From Tetragonia tetragonoides (Eukaryota > Streptophyta > Magnoliopsida > Caryophyllales > Aizoaceae), in the NCBI GenBank assembly GCA_038025085.1, contig CM076141.1, positions 21,151,001 through 21,215,000 on the forward strand: DNA of 64,000 nt, written 5' to 3'. The notes beneath the pieces were generated by a model. It saw nothing but the letters and a program-made list of their open reading frames with translations. It was not told where the DNA came from and ran no database searches. Positions 55,351-64,000 of the stretch are shown piece after piece; position 1 is the first letter of the stretch, and the number at the start of each line of letters is the position of its first letter. Both the position numbers and the translations under genes were made by a program.

Positions 55351-56460
55351 TTATGCATAAAACCCCTTAAGTTGGTCCATATTTGTGAGTTGGGTGAACT
55401 CATTGCCGTCTAAGTCCATTAGCTTTGCTGTTCCACCGGATAATATTGTCTTAATAAGGTATGGGCCAGCCCAATTAGGCTTGAACTTTCCCCGAGGAAC
55501 GGCCACAATTTGTCTCACCTCTTTTAGGACTAAGTCTCCTTCTTTTAGTCCTCTAGCCTTGAATCGTTGATCAAAATGCCTCGCCATCCTTGCTTGGTAG
55601 ACATGACCATAATGTAGGGCATTTAGTCGTCTTTCATCTAGAAAGATTAATTGGTCATACCGGGCTTGAACCCACTCTACTTTGAGTAATTCACTTTCCA
55701 AAGCTATCCTCAAAGAGGAAATTTCTACCTCGACTGGGAGTACCGCCTCCAATCCGTATACTAAAGAATAAGGTGTTGCTCCCGTTGAGGAACGAATGGT
55801 GGTTCTATATCCCCATAAGGCGAATTGTAGCTTCTCCGGACAATCTTCGTAGTTTTCCATCATCTTAGCTATCATTTGTTTCACGTTTTTGTTTGCGGAT
55901 TCTATGGCTTCATTTCTTTGTGGCCTGTAAGGTGAAGACTGCCGATGTTGAATTTAAACTTATTGAAAAGCTCGGCAACATCCTTTTTGAATTGAGACCC
56001 GTGATCACTTATGATATTGTGGGGCACCCCATATCTGGTGATGATGTTGTCATGTATGAACTTTGCCACGTGTTTGGACGCTATCCTTGCGTACGAACGA
56101 GCTTCAACCCATTTGGTAAATTAGTTTATCGCGACTAATATGTAGTCATGGCCTCCTTTTCCTGTGGGGGTGATTTTTCCAATGATGTCAATACCCCATG
56201 CAGAGAACAACCATGGTGAAGTGAATGTATGTAAAGGGGTAGGTGGTCCATGTTGTAAATTAGCGTGAAATTGGCAGCGTGTGCACTTTCTCACGTATTC
56301 GATGCAATCTTTTTCTATCGTAGTCCAATAGTATCCTTGCCTTAGGATTTTCTTAACCAAGGTGAGTCCATTCATGTGGGGACCACATACGCCATTATGT
56401 ATATCGCTCATGACTTTTAGGACCTCGCGTTCTTTTAAGCACAGAAGACTTAACCCTTGT
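55351..56460 (-). pseudogene. pol: Tat3 integrase
   Basis: Zinc site HNGVCGPHMNG and CTRCQFHANLQ (56410-56270), core D in WGIDIIGKITP, D in ISDHGSQF (about 56000) and E in the NEAIESANKN region near 55905. Then 55884-55351 is a clean frame: MENYEDCPEKLQFALWGY, STGATPYSLVYGLEAVLP, LTNMDQLKGFYA and stop. Stops near 56120 and a frameshift near 55920 break the middle. It is colinear with Tat1 2289-3344. Confidence 0.9.
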
Positions 56461-57530
56461 GGTGTCTTTTTATAAAGTTTGCCTTGCACATGTATGTATT
56501 GTACGGCTAGTCTTCTTAAGGCTCTTTGTGCCCTAGGTATGGACTGTGGAGGATAAACGCCTTTGGCGAGTAAATTGAGAATGTCGGTAAACCATTCTTC
56601 CTCTTCTTCCTCGTTGAGGCATACGTCAAGTGCATTACAAAAGGCGGGCTCAGTGCACCTTCGAATGTGAATGGGCATGGAGATTACATCATCTGGAATA
56701 TTTATCATAAAAGCCATCTTTGCTAAGGCATCTGCGAACTGGTTGTCATCTTTAGGAAGGTATGTGAAACGGACATAAGTGAAATATTTGGCTATCTTTT
56801 CAAGATATTCCTGGTAAGGTGCCAGGGATTCGCTTTTCACTTTCCATTTTTTGGAAACTTGGTTTATGATGAGAGTTGAATCTCCATATACCTTTAGATC
56901 CTTAATTTGTAGTTCTATTGCCGCTTCTAGACCATTGATGCATGCTTCATATTCGGAGCCGTTGTTGGTTACCTCATGATCTAACTTGACGTCTATGGGA
57001 GTATGTGCACCTTCGGGGCTGACTAATAACACTCCTACGCCATAACCCTTTTGGTTTGATGCTCCGTCAAAGTATAATTGCCAAGTGTTCTCCTCGACAC
57101 TCATTATTCCTTCATCGGGAAAGTCATGTGTAGCATCTTCACTAGTAACTGGATTTTCGGCGAGATGTTCAGAAATGGCATGTCTTTTGATCCCCTTTTG
57201 GTGTTCAAAAGTTAGATCGAATTCTGAAAGCATGACGGTCCATGTTGGTATTCTTCCACTAAGGATGGGTTTTTCAAACAAGTACTTTAACGGATTCATC
57301 CTTGACTTTATATGAACGGAATGTTGTAGCATGTAGTGTCGAAGCTTCTTGGTTGCAGTGACCAATGCGAGACACGTTTTCTCTAGGGTGGAGTATCGTG
57401 TTTCGTATTCTAGGAATTTCTTGCTAAGTAGTATATTGCCTTTTCGTCATTCTCTACCTTTTGGGCCAACATAGCACCCATGGCGGTTTCTGTGACTGTT
57501 AGGTCTACGTACACCTTGGCTTCCTTGTGT
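56461..57530 (-). pseudogene. pol: Tat3 RNase H and second RNase H
   Basis: A 414-codon frame (57365-56121) covers most of the first RNase H (KKLRHYMLQHSVHIKSRMNP), the linker, and a complete second RNase H: LYFDGASNQKGYGVG (D), NNGSEYEACINGLEAA (E), YGDSTLIINQ (D), DNQFADALAKMA (D). The start of the first RNase H (LTVTETAMGAML) is joined directly to RT at the deletion described elsewhere. Confidence 0.9.
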
Positions 57531-58126
57531 ATCATGTCATGTAGAAGGAAAGTTGCGGTTCTTTGGTATGTTGCTCCCGCGTTCTACAACCCGAAAGGCA
57601 TGACAGTGTAGCAATAAGTCCCCCATTGGGTAATGAAAGTGGTTTTCTCCATATCTTCTTCAGCCATTTGTATTTGGTTATACCCTGCATAGCCGTCCAT
57701 GAATGATAAGAGGGCATGTCCTACGGTATTATCCACCAATACGTCTATATGTGGCAAGGGAAAGTCGTCCTTTGGACTTGCCTAGTTCAGATCCCTAAAG
57801 TCAACACACATCCTTACTTTGCCATCCTTTTTTGGAACGGGCACTATGTTAGCAACCCATTCGGGATATTGAGCACCCCTGATAAAATCCGCTGCGAGCT
57901 GTTTTTTCACCACCTCTTTGATTTTCAGTGCCCACTCAGGCTTCATTCTCCGAAGTTTCTGCTTTACTGGCTTTGAATCTGGATTGAACGGTATTGTATG
58001 CTGTGCTATTTCGCAACTTATTCCCGGCATATCTTTGTAGGACCAAGCAAAAACGTCTATGTATTCTTTTAAGAGATTTATAAAGCTTTCTCGCTCTTTG
58101 GGAGTTAATGATAAGCCTATGCGCAC
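57530..58126 (-). pseudogene. pol: Tat3 reverse transcriptase with catalytic-site deletion
   Basis: 58126-57782 is open: MRIGLSLTPKERESF, FAWSYKDMPGI, VPVPKKDGKVRMCVDFRDLN, then a stop. SFMDGYAGYNQIQM and TYQRTATFLLHDMIHKEAKVYVD follow. Directly after YVD the text is LTVTETAMGAML of RNase H. By comparison with Tat1 (about 750 to 1190), some 440 bp are missing, taking the second Asp of the YVDD box, the RT thumb and the connection. Confidence 0.92.
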
Positions 58127-58690
58127 TTAGCGCGACTCTTGATCGTTTGCAAGATTGATTAATTTTGTTTCTTCCACAATTGAAGTCTTTGTTCATGCTC
58201 TAACAGTGCTTTAGTTACTTCTTTGGGCAATTCTTGTTCATCTTTTGAATTATTAGCTACTAAGTAATCCAAGAAGTAAGCAGAATAAGTTATTCTTTCA
58301 TTGATAGGGGAAACCGAAACATCAACTGAGTCATTACTATTGGCTTTAACATCATTAGACTTGCAAACAGAATTAAACATAGATTTGGCTGGACCACCCG
58401 ACTCTACTATATTAGACTCGTCTTCGGAATCGGACTCGGTCCGGTCGGAATCAGTGTCGGAGTCAGGCTTGGATTCTTCGAAGACGGTGATCTTGATCTT
58501 CTTTCCATTGGCTCCTGTCCAGCTTATAGTACGTTTTTGCTTTGTGAGCTGACCCTCGTTTGGAGTGATCAACTTAGTTGGGTCAAAGTTTTTCATCCTG
58601 AATTGCATTATTGACATTGTGGAGCTCTTTATCTTTTGGATGGCGATGCCCTTGTCCAAATAATAGACCCAAAGCATTATTGGGTGTGTT
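58127..58690 (-). pseudogene. pol: Tat3 protease-RT linker
   Basis: The frame 58677-58159 is acidic and Ser-rich (ESKPDSDTDSDRTESDSEDES), with ITYSAYFLDYLVANN and ELPKEVTKALLEHEQ, close to the start of the window in Tat1 (LPKELLKEV). It is a linker with no enzymatic motif. Confidence 0.8.
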
Positions 58691-58936
58691 CTCTACCCAA
58701 TCGAAATTCAGCCTCCTTCTTACTGGCAAAGGAGTTTATTCCAGTACATAGACGTCTTGAAAGGCCTCGAATCGGGGAACTTGGATTCCGTAAACCGGGA
58801 GAACATAGGGCTCAGGGAAACCATAATAAGGGAATGGATCTCCAAACTGGACGAATTGCCCGTTTAGCGTGTGCGGGTATGGCGCCATGGGGATGTCATA
58901 GACTTTTTTTTCCTTAATCGTCCTTTTCTTCGCCTT

Positions 58937-59905
58937 TTATTTAGCGATGTGTTCCCATAACTTCTGCTTGGTGGGGTTATAGCCTAACCCGAAAAGATTG
59001 CTTCCGGCTTTGGATGACCAAACTGGAAGTGGTTTAGAAACATCTTTGCCTAGAGATGTGCTAGGGAAGTGTCCCTGATTTCTTAAAATGGCATTAATTC
59101 CTAAGTGGGAATATGGTGCGAAAGGAGCTATATCTTGCTCGAGTACGGCGACACCTTCAGTCATAAAGCCCCAGAATTCTTCGTCTTGCGCAGTGTGCTC
59201 GACATTAACAACTGGAACGTCTTCAATGCTAGCGATCATAGAATCAGCTCTAACCTCTAAAACTACCCCTCCGACCATCATTTTGACCTTTTGGTGTAAT
59301 GTTAAAGGTATCGCATTTAGTCCATGGAGCCAGGGGCGCCCTAGGAGTAAATTGAAAGAAGCTGGGATATCGATGACATGGAATTGTACCATTTTCTCAA
59401 CGGGTCCGGTGTTAAGGTTGATTGAGAATGTGCCTAGAACGTTTCGTTTGGAGTTGTCATAGGCTCTCAACCCTTGTGCGGCGTGTACGAGGTCGTTGAC
59501 GTTTATGCCCAAATATTAAGCGGTCCTTAGAAGACAAACGTTGACAGCGGATCCATTGTCTAAGAAAGTCATTGGGACTTGTTTCTTCTCGCATCTGGAA
59601 GTTAGGTAGAGTGCCTTATTGTGATGAGTTCCTTCGGGTCGAAGGTCTTCATTAGTGAATACAATTGCTTGTGAGGAATTTCCTTTTGTGAGGAGGTTGA
59701 CCAAGTCATCCGGAGTAGCTTGGGGGGAAACCATGGTTTGATTAAGCGCCTTTAGTAAAGCATTCCTGTGTACTTGGGAAGTAGTCAAGAGTTGCCATAT
59801 AGAGACATCGGCCTTAGTCTTTTGAAGATGTTTAAGCAGTGCGGTGCCATCATCCTCGTTTGGAGGATTTTGGTCCTTGTTCTGGACCAGCGGAGAATCT
59901 CTCAC
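58937..59905 (-). pseudogene. pro: Tat3 protease region
   Basis: 59905-59516 ends in PMTFLDNGSAVNVCLLRTA, the catalytic site with the DNGS form seen in Tat proteases, then a TAA. 59512-58937 follows in frame: YLGINVNDLVHAAQGLRAYD, GTFSINLNTGPVEKMVQFHVID, FNLLLGRPWLHGLNAIP (the ILGRPWL-type end), and a tail. One stop separates the halves. Confidence 0.85.
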
Positions 59906-59947
59906 TTGCGGTAGAACTGAAGCTCTATTTTGTAGTGGATCCTTATT

Positions 59948-61480
59948 TTAGAGATGGGGAGGTATGTAGTGCCTTCCCGACCTTGTGAGGTGTTCAACTT
60001 CAGGAGATTCGTCGTCTTTAGAGTCATACCATACTTTAGATTTCTGGAGAGTAGCATCTTCCTCGTCGCTATCGCTTTCCCAAAGTCCGGCTACCTCTAG
60101 ATGGAGGGAGTCAATCTTAAATGGTGGGACACGATGTCCAATTGGCACAATTAGGCGAGAGGGGTCTTCTCCCTCTTTTCCATTTGTAATGACGAAAACT
60201 GCGCCTAGAGGATTGGTGTTGTTATTTGGAGTGGGAACATTCTTTGGCTTGGGAATAGTCCCATTGTCAAAAAGATCCTGGATTTTCTTCTTGAGTGTCC
60301 AACACTTCTCGGTGTCATGTCCTTTTCTTCTATGGAATTTGCAATAAAGATTAGGATTCCATAACGGGCTCCTCTTTTCGACGTCGGGATCTGGAGTGGG
60401 GCCCACGACATCGAGGTACCCAATGGGGTGTATTGCCTTTGCGGTTTGTCGTAGACAGCATTGATTTCATTAAGCTTGTTGGAAGAGTTTCCCGAATTGG
60501 GGTTCTTCTTGTAGGTTGAGTTATAAGCACCTTTGTTGAAGAAGTCCTTGTTTTTCTCCTTACTGAGTGCTTGATCATCCTCTATGAGCAATCCCACACT
60601 ATTGAGTTGTGCATATGAAGTAATTGCTTGGTATTTGAGAGGATTCAAGTAAGGAGGTTGTAGGTTCTTGATGAGTTTTCGAATTTGCTCTTCCTCGGAT
60701 GGACGGTCGAGCATTTCGGCCACTTTAGTTCTCCATTTCTTGACAAAATCAGTGAAGCTTTCATTTTCACCTTGCTTGATTGCTTCCAACTCTCTCATGG
60801 TGGTTGGTTGGATGACATTGTCGGCATACCTAGTAAGGAATAAACTGGACACTTTGTTCCATTCCTGAACCTGATTGGGCTCGAGGTTGAAAAACCATGC
60901 CCTAATAGTGGGGTCCAAGGTTTGTGAGAAAAGGTGAATATAGAGGTCAGGATCTACTCCCCTTAGGCCCATTGCAGTGGTGAAAGCCCTTATGTAATCT
61001 TTTGGATCATCGGTCCCTTTGAAGATGGGGACTTTAGGCATAGAGAACTTTTGTGGGGGCTTCCCCTTGATGTGAGAGGAGTATCCTTCAGCATTGATCA
61101 TGTAGTCACGTATGATCTTGTTTTGAGTTAGAGCTAACTCAAGGTTCTTAATTTGAGCACTTAGCTCTTCCACCTTGTCATCTCGAGGTGGAGGATCATC
61201 CTGGTTAAGAGGGCCAGCTTCTTTGACCTTGCTCTCTATCCATGTCACACGGTTTCCCATAGTTTCCAGCATTTTCATCATTTCAGTCAACATCTCATCG
61301 GTGGTCTTAGGTGGTGGAGGGGACATATCATCTTCGGCCATTTCAATCAACTTAGAAAAAGATGGTCGATACGGAGGGGGAGTAACAAATACTGTGTCAG
61401 GCCTAGCTTTGCTCGAGGGAGGGGGGGATTCCAATACGACGTTCCTAACCAGACATTGATTACTATGATCGCGTTCTTAA
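59948..61480 (-). pseudogene. gag: Tat3 gag
   Basis: The long frame 61434-60205 begins at a TTG codon, so the true start lies upstream. Text homologous to Tat2 (ERDHSNQCLVRNVVLESP) is readable to about 61480, where a TAA intervenes. The core shows DPKDYIRAFTTAMGLRGVDPDLY, IRAWFFNLEPNQ and WRTKVAEMLDRPSEEEQ. A frameshift near 60405 leads to 60406-59948 with the zinc knuckle CKFHRRKGHDTEKC and an acidic end. Compared with Tat2 it keeps LNPLKYQAITSYAQLN, which Tat2 has lost in part. Confidence 0.9.
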
Positions 61481-61646
61481 CTTTTCGGACCAATTGTTTT
61501 CTTCCCAATCCTGAGCAGCGGATAAGACTTAGAAAAGAAAAGACTAACAAGTTCCACGAAAGAAAAGTTTTAAAACAAAGATGGGAAGTTTCTATCTAGG
61601 ATGTTCTATCAACATAGTTATCCTTGGGGACTAAGTAATGGGTTTA
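61481..61646 (-). other. Tat3 leader next to gag
   Basis: Short non-coding stretch. RIGKK near 61500 is still homologous to Tat2 (RIGRN), so the coding start may lie in this leader or be created by splicing, as is known for Ogre elements. No ATG in frame is seen. Confidence 0.4.
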
Positions 61647-62217
61647 GGTCAAAAGATCTCGACTCAATATGGGATAAACAAAAGATATTATACTCTTGAC
61701 TAAAGGAGAGGGGAGAGATATTATCTCGACTCAATATGGGATAAAGCAAAAGATATTATACTCTTGACTAAAGGAGAGGGGAGAGATATTATCTCGACTC
61801 AATATGGGATAACGCAAAAGATATTATACTCTTGACTAAAAGGAGAGGGGAGAGATATTATCTCGACTCAATATGGGATAAAGCAAAAGATATTATACTC
61901 TTAACTAAAGGAGAGGGGAGAGATATTATCTCGACTCAATATGGGATAAAGCAAAAGATATTATACACTTGACTAAAGGGAGAGGGGAAAGATATTATCT
62001 CGACTCAATATGGGATAAAGCAAAAGATATTATACTCTTGACTAAAGGAGAGGGGAGAGATATTATCTCGACTCAATATGGGATAAAGCAAAAGATATTA
62101 TACGCTTGACTAAAGGAGAGGGGAGAGATATTATCTCGACTCAATATGGGATAAGGCAAAATATATTATACTCTTGACTAAAGGAGAGAAGAGATATATT
62201 ATCGAGATCTTTTGACC
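61647..62217. repeat. 68-bp tandem array (about eight copies) bracketed by inverted repeats
   Basis: The unit contains CTCGACTCAATATGGGATAA, CAAAAGATATTATACTCTTG and ACTAAAGGAGAGGGGAGAG, and repeats from 61661 to 62201 with few changes. A 16-bp inverted repeat frames it: GGTCAAAAGATCTCGA at 61647-61662 and its exact complement at 62202-62217. Each unit also has a near-palindrome GAGATATTATCTC at its joint. It lies in the Tat3 leader. Confidence 0.92.
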
Positions 62218-62937
62218 TAGACTCACTACCTAAATAAAGGGAAAGAATATAGCAACCAAATCTTTCCTAAGGTAACGAGCATCATATAGAACATTCAGGG
62301 ATATTATTTTCTAAAAATAAAGATTCTAGACTCGATCTTAAGACAAAATCTAGACTCAAAAAAGGAAAAGATCCTACTTGGGGTCTAACCTAATATTCTA
62401 TGACAACCAAAAAGACTACGCAAAGATTGCGTTCACATATGGGCAAACAGCAAACAACGCAATATGACATGATTATGCAAATCTAGCATGGACATGGGAC
62501 TGAGTTTCAACCTAAAACATCGGTTCTAGTTCGTGCAATGGGGTAAGCTTAAGGGTTTTGGTCAAAAAGGTACGCATGATCAAGAATGTACTACAATCCA
62601 CGGGATGCGTGACAATGTGAGGCATTCTAGTTATCCTACTCATCGAGTGGACGAATGCGTAGGAAGGTACATGAGGTGGGGGGATCCATGTTGCTTGGCA
62701 AAGAAGAATCGAGTAGATTGTCACCAAGGCACTTCACCACACTCCATTGGCTAAAAACTTGTTTGAAGTTGTAAAAACAAGCTCGGAAGTCATGCAAGCG
62801 CATGCACATGAATGCAATAAATGCAAACTAATGATGAATGACAAGTCACAAAATAATAATAAGAACACTCAAGGCAGTGAACCAAGCAAAAATAATCATA
62901 ATGAATCGATTTTCAAGTTACACCCTCTTAATCATGT
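62218..62937 (-). other. Tat3 leader between array and primer site
   Basis: No gene. Parts (ACGGGATGCGTGACAATGTG near 62598) resemble the Tat2 leader near 23935. Open frames at 62512-62754 and 62747-62947 have no recognisable domain. Confidence 0.55.
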
Positions 62938-62955
62938 TCCCCAGTGAAGTCGCCA
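62938..62955 (-). other. Tat3 primer binding site
   Basis: The minus strand reads TGGCGACTTCACTGGGGA, one base from the LTR end (CCTACA). It matches Tat2 (24276-24259) except for one base. Confidence 0.78.
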
Positions 62956-63859
62956 CTGTAGGCTGCCGTATTTTTCTCCCCTCTTTTCCGCGTGCCTCAC
63001 CTTCAGCCCTCCTTTTGGGGGGTCAGGTTTTCCGGACAGCCTGGGAGAGCGCATTGGGTGATCGAATTTCGTGAATCTTTTAGTGTATATGCACATGGAG
63101 ATTTTTGTACCAAGGACGTGATTAAGATTGTCGGAAGTCGCCACCAAATTTTGAGGTAATTTGGAAACCTTGGAGATCAATTCGGTAGTCTAGAAAGAAG
63201 TCAACTCAACTCCTGTGCACCCCAATCCCTATTGGGGAAATTGACTTCATTAATGAGTTCGGGAGCGTAGGTACGAGCTAGGAAGGTGTTAGGCACCCAA
63301 CTCGCCCGTTAACAACAACGGCCTTTACTAATCGATTCAATATAATTATTAATGCTACGGTTCCAAACAGGGTTCAGTTTGTCCACATTCCTAGTTTTAA
63401 CTAATGGGTTTGAACAAGCATTATTAATGTGACCACTTTTAACAATTTATCAAGTTACATGCTTTTTATTGCTAGAAAATGATAAATATGCTAAAAACCT
63501 GCGAGTTAGAAGGCAAACAAGGGAATTCATCCACCAATTCACAAACAAATCATAATTCAATATAATGTAATAAATAATAAATATGCATTTATTCATCCAT
63601 TCATTAGGCTTAATACAAGCCCTATTGCCCAAAACGCGCCATGTATGTACATATCACATAAACCAAATTCGTTAGTAATAACAAGAAATATAAAATTTAT
63701 TGAAAACCCTCAGGTTGGATTACCTGGATGCTCACAATGAACTTATTGGGTTGTATTGCTTGAATTCATGCTCTTAATGAAGTATGAAGGTTTATTTTTG
63801 TGGTGTTAGGGCTAATCCTAAAGAAGGTGTAGAATCAGAATTTAGGGTTTATAATATGA

Positions 63860-63965
63860 GAGAGAATCTCCAACCTCTTAGAGAGAATCTCCAACCTTGA
63901 GAGGAAAATCTCCAACCTCTGAGAGGAAAATCTCCAACCTTGAGAGGAAAATCTCCAACCTCTTC
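63860..63965 (-). repeat. 21-bp tandem repeat in Tat3 LTR leader
   Basis: Five copies of GAG(A/G)(G/A)AATCTCCAACCT.. with ends TTA or TGA. The block begins about 20 bp after the TATA box in the direction of transcription, so it would be at or near the start of the transcript. Confidence 0.85.
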
Positions 63966-63983
63966 TACTGAACCCTAAGGTTT

Positions 63984-63993
63984 GCTTATATAG
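63984..63993 (-). promoter_or_regulatory. TATA box of Tat3 5' LTR
   Basis: The minus strand reads CTATATAAGC near the right edge of the window. It is the likely promoter for the element transcript running left. Confidence 0.6.
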
Positions 63994-64000
63994 AAGAGGG

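Larger units (their letters stand above)
54178..64000 (-). mobile_element. Tat3: Tat-lineage element, 5' LTR to post-pol region
   Basis: From the right: 5' LTR (off the window edge to 62957), primer site 62955-62938, leader with a 68-bp tandem array, gag (about 61480-59948), protease, RT with internal deletion, RNase H pair, integrase to 55351, conserved post-pol motif, and a convergent antisense gene. The 3' LTR was not found; the left boundary near 53706 is a truncation or an unrecognised junction. Confidence 0.85.
62957..64000 (-). repeat. Tat3 5' LTR, part in window
   Basis: The minus-strand end is CAGCCTACA at 62957. The Tat-typical GGGCGAGTTGGGTGCCTAACACCTTCC lies near 63310-63280. A 21-bp tandem block is at 63860-63965, and a TATA-like CTATATAAGC at 63984-63993. 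The U3 beyond the TATA lies outside the window. Confidence 0.82.

Noticed and set aside
61661..62201. CRISPR-like array
   Set aside because: Units are adjacent without unique spacers, in a plant retroelement leader, and no cas genes exist here.
1..64000. Host single-copy gene, tRNA or rRNA genes
   Set aside because: Looked for on both strands; every recognisable protein piece is retroelement-related and no tRNA or rRNA signature was seen. A small captured fragment cannot be excluded.

Overview
The window is plant nuclear DNA made almost wholly of nested Ty3/gypsy LTR retrotransposons of three lineages: Tat (Ogre/Retand-like, with an extra RNase H domain after the first), Tekay/Del-type chromoviruses (chromodomain after integrase, initiator-tRNA-Met primer site) and Athila (tRNA-Asp-type primer site). 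No ordinary single-copy host gene, rRNA, tRNA or CRISPR array was recognised. Stop codons and frameshifts in every polyprotein suggest pericentromeric or similar heterochromatin of a flowering plant; the species cannot be told.

Layout. 1-21654: plus-strand Tat element 'Tat1' (its 5' part lies left of the window): RT, two RNase H domains and integrase to 3344; a minus-strand DUF7745-like gene (3661-5007); a minus-strand, eight-exon plant-mobile-domain-like gene (5702 to about 8600); then Tekay element A (minus, 8727-20282) inserted; then the Tat1 polypurine tract and 3' LTR (20401-21654). 21655-25737: minus-strand Tat2 (gag, leader, 5' LTR), into whose gag Tat1 seems to have inserted. 25738-26957 plus 37769-38130: a minus-strand Tekay LTR of a second subfamily (C), split by the complete plus-strand Tekay element B (26958-37763, target duplication GAGAC). 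38131-39260: mixed remnants. 39260-42428 plus 52682-52805: minus-strand Athila-1, split by the complete plus-strand Athila-2 (42429-52681, target duplication CCATC). 52806 to about 53705: truncated plus-strand Tekay LTR D. 54178-64000: minus-strand Tat3, with a plus-strand DUF7745-like gene facing its pol and its 5' LTR running off the right edge.

The most unusual system is in Tat1. Two antisense genes, one of them spliced through seven introns, lie between pol and the 3' LTR. The upstream region of each, and the U3 of the Tat1 3' LTR, carries the same 12-bp palindrome GCCGCTAGCGGC in the same orientation relative to transcription. These are the only exact copies I found in the window. This suggests that one retroelement runs three transcription units from related promoters. 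A second item of interest is an extra, uncharacterised reading frame between primer site and gag in both Tekay elements A and B.

All coordinates come from reading the sequence by eye. LTR ends and splice sites may be off by one or two bases.
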